From positions 1-31,245 of the forward strand of contig CAZALU010000034.1 of NCBI GenBank assembly GCA_964486075.1: DNA of 31,245 nucleotides, read 5' to 3'. The notes under the pieces are model-generated. The model was not told where the DNA came from. It was given only the letters and a program-made list of their open reading frames with translations, and searched no databases. The translations under genes were made by a program, and so were the position numbers. This document shows, one piece after another, positions 25,498 through 31,245 of this stretch. How positions within the stretch are numbered: position 1 is the first letter of the stretch; each line of letters starts with the position of its first letter. The stretch is from JAHIJO01 sp964486075 (GTDB taxonomy: Bacteria; Verrucomicrobiota; Kiritimatiellia; JAAZAB01).

Positions 25498-26529
25498 TCA
25501 ATCGCTTAATTTTACCAGAGCTTTGGGGGAATGGCGTTGGCGAACTGCCGCAAAAGCGGCCTCGATTTCCGTGAGGGGATAGGGACGGCCCAGGTCGTAC
25601 CACAGGCCGGCCTTGAGTTTGCCTTGTAGAACCAATTCCGAAACGTGCTGGTGGGCTTCGGCTTCATCGTAGGTACAGGGATGAACCGTGAACGCGCCCC
25701 GAGCCCGGTGGGGAGCGATCGTTATTTTGCCGGAATCATTCAGACCATAGGTGCCGTACTTGCCTCCGCTCTTCAGGCAAGGCAATAGTTGATCCGCCAG
25801 GCCGATCCGCCCCACGGCGTCGATAATGAAGTCGAAACCGCCGGGAAACTCCCGCTCAATCCTTTCGGTAAGGTTGCTTTGCCGATAGTCAAAATAAAGA
25901 TTGATGCCGGCTCTTTTTTTTGCCGAATCTTCAAAAGACGCGGCGCCCACCATGGCCACACAGGCTGCGCCCAGGTTCAAGGCATGTACGGCATAAGCCA
26001 GTCCATTAGCGCCGGAACCAGCCACCAGTAACGAGGATTGCGCGGTGACACCCATGCGGCTGATATAGGAAAGGGTTTCCCGCCAAGTGGTGAACATCGG
26101 CGCCACCCGGGGATCGACGCCGGCGGGAACGATTTGGTTGTGGCGACTGCCGAACCATTGGTCGGCCGGGAGTCCATCCGCGCACATGGCCCAGTGGTCC
26201 CTGGCAATTCCCATTTCCGCAAACCCGCCCCACGTTACCGAGATTTTCCCGTCAGGCGTCCGGGGTGTCCCGACGCGCGTCACCAGATCGCCCAGCTGGT
26301 AATTGCGCACTTTCCTGCCGATCGCCACCACGCGCCCCACGCTTTCATGGCCCAGCACGGTTGGTAAAGGAGAAATCCAGGGGAAGGAGCCATCGATAAT
26401 GTGCGTATCAGTGCCGGTGCAAGTGAGGCCGTAGAGGAGAACGCATAATGCTTCATACTCGCCCATTTGCGGTTCGGGCATCTCTTTAACGTCCACACTC
26501 CCAAATTCTTCAATGAGAGCAGCCTTCAT
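25498..26529 (-). CDS. zinc-type medium-chain alcohol dehydrogenase/reductase
   Basis: 343-residue MDR-superfamily oxidoreductase, NAD(P)-dependent. The catalytic zinc site is visible as CTGTDTH (Cys37, His43 region) and LGHESVGRV (GHE). The usual four-Cys structural-zinc lobe is not seen, and the segment after VTRVGTP is altered. A Rossmann segment SSLLVAGSGANGLAYAVHALNLGA carries GSGANG in place of the common GxGxxG. FDFIIDAVG and the C-terminal PLTEIEAAFAAVRQRHSPKALVKL are typical. The substrate (polyol, alcohol or sugar) cannot be fixed. The ATG has no Shine-Dalgarno. A TTGACT-N17-TATATA promoter made partly of a (TA)7 run ends seven bases before it, suggesting a leaderless and possibly length-variable promoter. 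It diverges from the GH1 gene. Confidence 0.88.
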   Translation of the reverse strand: MKAALIEEFGSVDVKEMPEPQMGEYEALCVLLYGLTCTGTDTHIIDGSFPWISPLPTVLGHESVGRVVAIGRKVRNYQLGDLVTRVGTPRTPDGKISVTWGGFAEMGIARDHWAMCADGLPADQWFGSRHNQIVPAGVDPRVAPMFTTWRETLSYISRMGVTAQSSLLVAGSGANGLAYAVHALNLGAACVAMVGAASFEDSAKKRAGINLYFDYRQSNLTERIEREFPGGFDFIIDAVGRIGLADQLLPCLKSGGKYGTYGLNDSGKITIAPHRARGAFTVHPCTYDEAEAHQHVSELVLQGKLKAGLWYDLGRPYPLTEIEAAFAAVRQRHSPKALVKLSD

Positions 26530-26536
26530 GGTTGCC

Positions 26537-26565
26537 TATATATATATATAACCGATTCGAGTCAA
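26537..26565 (-). promoter_or_regulatory. TA-repeat promoter of the alcohol dehydrogenase gene
   Basis: Minus strand: TTGACT (26560-26565), then nine bases, then (TA)7 (26537-26550). The last six bases of the run give TATATA exactly 17 bases after the -35. The ATG at 26529 follows after seven bases. Changes in TA number would alter the -35/-10 spacing or start position. Confidence 0.5.
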
Positions 26566-26582
26566 GATTTTCTTGACTTGCG

Positions 26583-26667
26583 TTGGGAGTGCGCCAGCGA
26601 AGTTTCGCCGGTGAAAGCGGCAGTCTAGCTGCCGCACTCCAAGGCGATGCCGTTACGGTGTCGCTTT
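26583..26667. repeat. two adjacent foldback hairpins (REP-like)
   Basis: TTGGGAGTGCG...CAGC at 26583-26597 is answered by GCTGCCGCACTCCAA ending at 26642, with an inner GCGGCAG/CTGCCGC hairpin. It overlaps a second stem AAGGCGATGCCG / CGGTGTCGCTT at 26641-26667. Both are GC-rich islands in AT-rich surroundings. Confidence 0.5.
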
Positions 26668-26857
26668 AATATGTGAAAAACAGGAGTGTCATGAATATGC
26701 CTTGGGGATACATCCGGCAAGAAGCATTTTCTCTTGTATCCGGGAGTGGCGCGAGTAAGCTATAGTTATTTATAGATGGCATCAGGCGATGTCGGCCTGA
26801 GTAGTTACTAAGTAGAGCAGGTTTTAGGCCTGCTGATTTCAGGAGAGGAGAAAGGTC

Positions 26858-28216
26858 ATGCAATTTCCAAAAGGATTCGTGTGGGGCGCGGCGTCGGCCA
26901 GTTACCAGGTGGAAGGGGCTGTACGTGAGGACGGGCGTGGAATGTCAGTCTGGGACATGCTGTGCCGCACGCCGGGCAAGATATGGGACGGCCAAACCGG
27001 CGAAGTCGCCTGCGATCATTATCACCGTTGGCGGGAAGACGTGGCCATCATGCGTGATATCGGTCTGACGGGCTACCGTTTTTCCATTGCCTGGCCGCGG
27101 ATTATGCCGTCCGGCGTCGGCGCCGTGAATGCCAAGGGACTCGCGTTTTATGATAAGCTAGTGGATGCGCTGCTGGCGGCCGGGGTCCAGCCTTGGGTGA
27201 CTCTGTTCCATTGGGACTACCCCCACGAACTCTACACCCGTGGCGGGTGGCTTAATCCGGACAGTCCGGATTGGTTCGCGGACTATACCAGTGTCGTGGT
27301 GGATAAGCTTTCCGACCGCGTTCAGCACTGGATGACGCTTAATGAGCCGGCCTGTTTCATTGGCATGGGTCTTCAGACAGGCGAGCATGCGCCGGGCGAT
27401 AAGCTAGGGTTCCCCGAAGTCCTGCGCGCCATGCACCATACGCTTCTCGCGCACGGCAAATCCGTTCAGGCCATCCGCGCCCGCGCCCGGCGGACGCCGC
27501 TCGTGGGGTTCGCCCCCTGCGGCAGAGTCTCGGCGCCCATCAGCAAGAGCAAGGCGGACATTGCCGCCGCCCGGTATCACATGTTCGAGATGTTTGACAA
27601 GGACGTGGGGAATTATGCGCTCTGGACCGATCCCGTGCTGCTCGGTCATTATCCCAAGGCAGCCTTGAAGACCTTCGGCGCGGACATGCCCAAGGTGCAG
27701 AGCGGCGACATGAAGACCATTTGCCAGCCCCTCGATTTCTATGGTATGAACATTTATAGTAGCGTCAAAGTGCGCGCCGGCAAAGGCGGCAGGCCCGAAA
27801 CTGTTCCGTACGAGGTCGGCCAGAGCCTGACCAACATGGAATGGGCGGTCACGCCGGAGGCGCTTTACTGGGGGCCGCGGTTCGCGTGGGAGCGTTACAA
27901 AAAGCCGCTGGTCATCACCGAGAACGGCATGGCGAATACGGACTGGATTGCGTTGGATGGCCAGGTGCATGACCCCCAGCGAATCGATTTCCTTACGCGT
28001 TACCTGCGTGAATACCGACGCGTTACCCGGGACGGTGTCAAGATCTTAGGCTACTTCCAATGGTCGTTCACCGACAATTTCGAATGGATACATGGCGTCA
28101 AGCGCCGGTTTGGATTGGTTTACCTTGACTATCCGACCGGCCGGCGAATTCCCAAGGATTCCGCCCGCTGGTATAAGCAGGTCATCGCCACCAACGGAGC
28201 CAGTCTCGGGAAATAA
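26858..28216 (+). CDS. glycoside hydrolase family 1 beta-glycosidase (beta-glucosidase type)
   Basis: 452 residues, full-length GH1 TIM barrel, retaining mechanism. N-terminal signature FPKGFVWGAASASYQVEGA, then DHYHRWREDVAIMRDIGLTGYR with sugar-binding Gln/His, FHWDYPHEL, the acid/base Glu in TLNEPACF and the nucleophile Glu in VITENGMAN. GYFQWSFTDNFEW binds the glycone O4/O6. No signal peptide is seen, so it acts in the cytoplasm on imported di- or oligosaccharides. GAGGAGAAAGG lies close before the ATG. Whether the preferred substrate is a glucoside, galactoside or fucoside cannot be told; no transporter or regulator gene adjoins. It is divergent from the dehydrogenase gene and convergent with the AsmA-like gene. 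Confidence 0.96.
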   Translation: MQFPKGFVWGAASASYQVEGAVREDGRGMSVWDMLCRTPGKIWDGQTGEVACDHYHRWREDVAIMRDIGLTGYRFSIAWPRIMPSGVGAVNAKGLAFYDKLVDALLAAGVQPWVTLFHWDYPHELYTRGGWLNPDSPDWFADYTSVVVDKLSDRVQHWMTLNEPACFIGMGLQTGEHAPGDKLGFPEVLRAMHHTLLAHGKSVQAIRARARRTPLVGFAPCGRVSAPISKSKADIAAARYHMFEMFDKDVGNYALWTDPVLLGHYPKAALKTFGADMPKVQSGDMKTICQPLDFYGMNIYSSVKVRAGKGGRPETVPYEVGQSLTNMEWAVTPEALYWGPRFAWERYKKPLVITENGMANTDWIALDGQVHDPQRIDFLTRYLREYRRVTRDGVKILGYFQWSFTDNFEWIHGVKRRFGLVYLDYPTGRRIPKDSARWYKQVIATNGASLGK

Positions 28217-28236
28217 GAGCTGCGCCAGAGCGTGTT

Positions 28237-28270
28237 TCACGCCGGTCTTGTTCAGAGAATCACGGCGTGA
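28237..28270. terminator. hairpin between the convergent GH1 and AsmA-like genes
   Basis: TCACGCCG (28237-28244) pairs with CGGCGTGA (28263-28270) around an 18-base loop, spanning the last codons of the AsmA-like frame. There is no T tract, so at best a weak bidirectional terminator. Confidence 0.35.
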
Positions 28271-31067
28271 TCTTCGCGGGCCGGGATGGCTTGAGTATGT
28301 TCCAGGTGTCCTGCGGGAGCTTGATAAACAGCTCTTCCGGAATGTCGAGTAATACTGCTTTAGGCAGTTTAGTCAGGATTTCGCGAGGCAGGGTCACCAG
28401 CGCCTCGTACGGCAGGCTCACCAATAAGTCGCGAGGCAGGCCTATTAAAACATCCTTGGGCATGGTGATCAGCATGTCTTTTGGCAATGAAAGCAACTGA
28501 TTCCTGGTCAGGTTGAGCGGCCACCATTTCGGGTCTGTTGCCGTTCCGGTGAGGCGCACGGCCAAGACACTGCTTAATATCGGCGCCGTGGCCCGGGCCA
28601 GGTTGGGCAATAATCGATTGCGACCGGGCGGCTGGATCCAGACGACAAAATCCAGGTGTTGATCAAATGCGTAATAGCCCACGCCTTTGATGGCGAGATT
28701 ATGATCGGACAGTACGGCGTTGGTGGTGGCGATCTGGTTGTTTTTGACGGTGAACTCGGCAGCGAAATCTGTCGGATTTATGTTTCCCAGGCCGGGATTG
28801 ACAACCGAAAGCAGTCGTGAAAAACCGCCGAGCAGACGTAGTTGAAACAACTGCCCGTCCTGGATACGGACCCATCCGCCGCCCATTGCGTCGGCGGCGT
28901 GTTCCGCGCCGATCACCCCGGACAGCACGCATTCAGTATCAATCAGCCCTTCGTAATCCTCCTGGCCATTGTAGCCGAGCGTTTGCAGGAGCGTACTCAG
29001 GTTCACATCGTTGACCTTGGCGTATAGATCGTAGCAAAAGTTAGAGCCGGATTCGACTGCCGGGTAAAAGGAGGCCCGTCCTGAGAAATACCCCTCGAAG
29101 ACTTCGGCATGGATATCGGTCAAGTCGAACCGGAGTTGTTTAACCGCCGCCTGCATGGATGCGTGCGTGGCCTGGAACCGTTGGTAGCCCCAGTCACGGC
29201 CCTCAATCTCGGCCCGCAGATCGGTTAGCGCCCCTGTTCCATAATCGATGCTTCCCCGGGCCGCGATGCGGATGGGGCCGGCAAAGTAAAAACCATCGAG
29301 ATATTCAGCTACTTCCGGCCCGATCAGCCGGGCGATGGCCTGCGGGTTGGCCGTGTTGAGCATGTCGAGTTCCAGCACGGTTCCGTCCACGTCCCAGACT
29401 AGATGGCCGGTGACTGCGCCTTCCGGACGCAGCACGCTTAGATTGTCGATTGTTAATAATCCGTCGGCATAATCGAGCCGGCAATGAGCTGAGTTCAGCG
29501 GTATGGTGTTGTAAGTCAAGTTGGAGGCCTGCACATCGCCGTCGATCCAAACCGAATCAGCGCGGTTTGTTTGACCTGAAAAATCGGCGTTGCAAGTCAT
29601 GGTGTTGGCTTGCAAAACAAGAGCATCGGCGATTTCCATCAGGTTGGAGCTCAGGAGCGGCGCCAAAACATGCGGATCGAAGCGCGTCTCGATCTGGCCC
29701 TCGTAGTCGCCAGTGTCCCAGGCGTAGTTGAGATGTCCCTGGATGGGACCTTGTTCGGCGCCGTTGCCCAGCAATATATAAATGGGGTCCAAGGCAACTG
29801 TGTTTTTGTCGAACATGAAGCCGGCCATGGCCTGTTCGATCCACACCCCCTTGGCGTCAACCAGCGCCAGGGCCAGCCAGCCCTGCAGATGCTCCATGAT
29901 CTCTGTCACGGGGCAGGGAGCGCAGCGGATGTCGCACTGAATCGGGCCGGTGAAAGAACACCCTGATTGATCCAATGCCTCGCGCCAGGTCTGAGGCGCC
30001 AAGCCGATCCAGTCTTGCAGGATCAAGCGACCGTGCAGGCGAGCTCCGGCGACGCGGTTTGATAAAGTATAGGAACCGGCACAGGCCAGGTATTGCCCCT
30101 GCTGTTCAATGTTGGCCTCGTTCAGAAGCAGCAGACCGTTCTTGAGTTCCGCTTGCAGACGCCACTTATCCAGGTGGATGCCGAATGCGCGTGTGGCCGC
30201 GCCTTCCATCCGGATCGCAGCTTCATTGGCTTTGGGATGCTCCAGGTCGAGCTGGAAGGAAATGTCCGCGTGCGGTGACACGCTGAACGTGATGGCCTTG
30301 ACCTGCTGGATGAGTTCCCGGATTCGTTCGCGCTGGGAAAGGGGGAGCGCCTTCAAGGCGTGCGTTATGGACGATCCGGAACTGTTTCTTGTTAGCGGAG
30401 CATCGCTGGAAGAAAACGCAGACGTTTCACCGTGGGCGGTTCGCCCCACCTTTGACGAGACCCGCGCAAAACTTGCATTCGAGGGCGAAATCTCCGGCTG
30501 CGCCTGCTGGCTTCTGGTATCCTGGCTGACAGGGGAAGCTGGCGGCTGGCCGATGCGAATCCGTCCGCGACAGGAGATTTTCAGGCCGAGCAGATCAGCC
30601 GAGATATCGCTTAAATACCAGACGTTGTTCTCGACATTTACCACCCCATAAACATTGCGTAGGACGATGGTGTCGCTGTCGTCGGCTGTAGCCTTTTCCG
30701 TCAGCTCCAGGCGCAGGCAGGCATTATACACCCACAGACGACGCAGGCCGATTTTATGCTGGAACCAATCCAGCGGATTAAAAAACAATGTCACCTGGTC
30801 CGCCTCCAGCAAGGGTCGGAGGTGATTCTGATCTTCAAACGCGCACAAATTTTCGGCCACTACGCCTGCCAGCAAATCCAGCCGGATGCGCTCTACCGTG
30901 ACGTAGTAATCCTGGGCGCGGAGTGTGTCGAGCCAGTGGTCCCTGATTCGGCTGGGAACGCCATGGCTGGAAAGATAGAGGAAGCCTAGCAGACCGATCA
31001 ACAGGAGGATTTCCACTGTTCGTCGGCCGAGCCGAAAAAACGCTCTTAATCTGCCACGCCAGTTCAT
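28260..31067 (-). CDS. AsmA-like envelope protein with octapeptide-repeat C-terminus
   Basis: 935 residues. Basic N-terminus, one membrane helix (about residues 18-34), then a very long beta-rich periplasmic region. It resembles AsmA-like/DUF3971 proteins of the bridge-like lipid-transfer group, which are thought to help carry phospholipid to the outer membrane. Supporting segments are a conserved start (YYVTVERIRLDLLAGVVAENL), a Ser/Pro/Gln-rich linker (about 175-235) and a typical end of the AsmA-like domain (RLTGTATDPKWWPL). Beyond this, residues 858-921 are eight tandem octapeptides of pattern hhxhPxxh (for example LLSLPKDM, LIGLPRDL, LVTLPREI), which I do not know from this family. AAGGTG lies nine bases before the ATG. 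Assignment rests on topology and the C-terminal motif, so the subfamily is uncertain. Confidence 0.65.
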   Translation of the reverse strand: MNWRGRLRAFFRLGRRTVEILLLIGLLGFLYLSSHGVPSRIRDHWLDTLRAQDYYVTVERIRLDLLAGVVAENLCAFEDQNHLRPLLEADQVTLFFNPLDWFQHKIGLRRLWVYNACLRLELTEKATADDSDTIVLRNVYGVVNVENNVWYLSDISADLLGLKISCRGRIRIGQPPASPVSQDTRSQQAQPEISPSNASFARVSSKVGRTAHGETSAFSSSDAPLTRNSSGSSITHALKALPLSQRERIRELIQQVKAITFSVSPHADISFQLDLEHPKANEAAIRMEGAATRAFGIHLDKWRLQAELKNGLLLLNEANIEQQGQYLACAGSYTLSNRVAGARLHGRLILQDWIGLAPQTWREALDQSGCSFTGPIQCDIRCAPCPVTEIMEHLQGWLALALVDAKGVWIEQAMAGFMFDKNTVALDPIYILLGNGAEQGPIQGHLNYAWDTGDYEGQIETRFDPHVLAPLLSSNLMEIADALVLQANTMTCNADFSGQTNRADSVWIDGDVQASNLTYNTIPLNSAHCRLDYADGLLTIDNLSVLRPEGAVTGHLVWDVDGTVLELDMLNTANPQAIARLIGPEVAEYLDGFYFAGPIRIAARGSIDYGTGALTDLRAEIEGRDWGYQRFQATHASMQAAVKQLRFDLTDIHAEVFEGYFSGRASFYPAVESGSNFCYDLYAKVNDVNLSTLLQTLGYNGQEDYEGLIDTECVLSGVIGAEHAADAMGGGWVRIQDGQLFQLRLLGGFSRLLSVVNPGLGNINPTDFAAEFTVKNNQIATTNAVLSDHNLAIKGVGYYAFDQHLDFVVWIQPPGRNRLLPNLARATAPILSSVLAVRLTGTATDPKWWPLNLTRNQLLSLPKDMLITMPKDVLIGLPRDLLVSLPYEALVTLPREILTKLPKAVLLDIPEELFIKLPQDTWNILKPSRPAKITP
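28305..28496 (-). repeat. eight tandem 24-base units coding octapeptides
   Basis: Eight consecutive 24-base units, in frame, with consensus Leu-x-x-Leu-Pro-(Lys/Arg)-(Asp/Glu)-hydrophobic. The Pro codon is invariant and on the plus strand most units begin with CA(G/A). The DNA copies differ substantially while the protein pattern holds, suggesting selection rather than fresh slippage. Confidence 0.85.
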
Positions 31068-31079
31068 GCAATAGGCACC

Positions 31080-31112
31080 TTACCGCAAAGATCGCAAAGA
31101 TCACAGAAGGAA
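31080..31112. repeat. short CGCAAAGAT tandem, decayed dispersed repeat
   Basis: CGCAAAGAT at 31084-31092 is repeated at 31093-31101, followed by CACAGAAGG. It lies just upstream of the AsmA-like gene start and resembles dispersed ACCGCAAAGA-type repeats known from many environmental genomes (from memory). Confidence 0.4.
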
Positions 31113-31204
31113 ATGTTTCCTGATCATGGCAATCCCATGACATTGGATATTAAAGGATTTGAGAGAGGTCACGATAATTGATGGCAAAATGATCAGGGTA
31201 AATG

Positions 31205-31245
31205 ATGGAGCAAATTCATCGCGTCTTTCTTCCGGTAGCAGGCTT
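31205..31245 (+). CDS. possible start of a gene running off the right edge
   Basis: From the ATG at 31205 the frame is open to the window end and reads MEQIHRVFLPVAG. AGGG (31195-31198) lies six bases upstream. A second frame from the ATG at 31189 (MIRVNDGANSSRLSSG) is also open to the edge. Too little sequence is present to choose or identify a product. Confidence 0.25.
   Translation, partial: MEQIHRVFLPVAG

Larger units (their letters stand above)
26530..26857. other. divergent regulatory gap between the dehydrogenase and GH1 genes
   Basis: 328 bases with no gene. From left to right: the TA-repeat promoter, two adjacent foldbacks (26583-26667), an AT-rich stretch, and two small hairpins in the presumed GH1 leader. 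Those are TCAGGC 26782-26787 with GCCTGA 26795-26800, and AGCAGG 26816-26821 with CCTGCT 26829-26834, the second directly before the ribosome site. No clear catabolite operator is seen. Confidence 0.5.

Overview
The window is chromosomal DNA of moderately high GC from a Gram-negative bacterium. The signs are a likely lipoprotein, a Spy-like periplasmic protein, an AsmA-like envelope protein, QueA and MurA. A large delta-60/FG-GAP protein, abundant short foldback repeats and decayed dispersed repeats (GCAGAGACGCAGAG-like, ACAGGAT-like, CGCAAAGAT-like) suggest the Verrucomicrobiota/Kiritimatiellota/Lentisphaerota group. That placement is an inference from gene content and repeat style; no rRNA or marker set is present. 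No prophage, CRISPR array or transposase gene is visible.

Layout. 0.1-4.4 kb: a Dus-type tRNA-dihydrouridine synthase, a PHP-domain phosphoesterase (minus strand) and an MgtE magnesium transporter. The transporter has a structured leader containing a 41-codon ORF with an acidic/proline stretch. 4.4-7.3 kb: a nest of foldback repeats, then three minus-strand genes that look like one unit: DUF2780 protein, an exported FmdE-family protein and a probable lipoprotein with a carboxypeptidase-regulatory-like fold. A 57-bp perfect-armed palindrome flanked by an 8-bp direct repeat sits in the leader of the first gene. 7.3-12.2 kb: EttA (minus), a TM-helix-repeat MscS-like channel protein and a STAS protein with a long unrecognised C-terminal region. 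12.2-13.3 kb: a half copy of the 4.5-kb repeat, tRNA-Val(CAC) and a Spy-like protein.

13.3-20.1 kb is central metabolism and housekeeping. tkt and murA (minus) are separated by one base. ackA-pta (plus) form the acetyl-CoA to acetate/ATP pathway, divergent from tkt across a palindrome-bearing promoter region. queA (minus) meets pta head-on. MurA carries Asp where most MurA enzymes have the fosfomycin-reactive Cys. 20.1-25.4 kb: an exported metallophosphoesterase and a 1123-residue secreted protein with 14 delta-60 repeats, Ig/Fn3-like modules and five FG-GAP-like repeats of exactly 45 codons. 25.5-31.2 kb: a zinc-type alcohol dehydrogenase with a (TA)7 promoter core, a GH1 beta-glycosidase, and a 935-residue AsmA-like envelope protein whose C-terminus is an eightfold octapeptide repeat. 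One reading frame may begin at the right edge.

Taken together the genes suggest a saccharolytic, acetate-forming bacterium (GH1, transketolase, Pta-AckA) with an elaborate envelope. The most unusual items are the MgtE leader ORF, the TA-repeat promoter, the TSD-flanked palindrome, the STAS fusion and the AsmA octapeptide tail.
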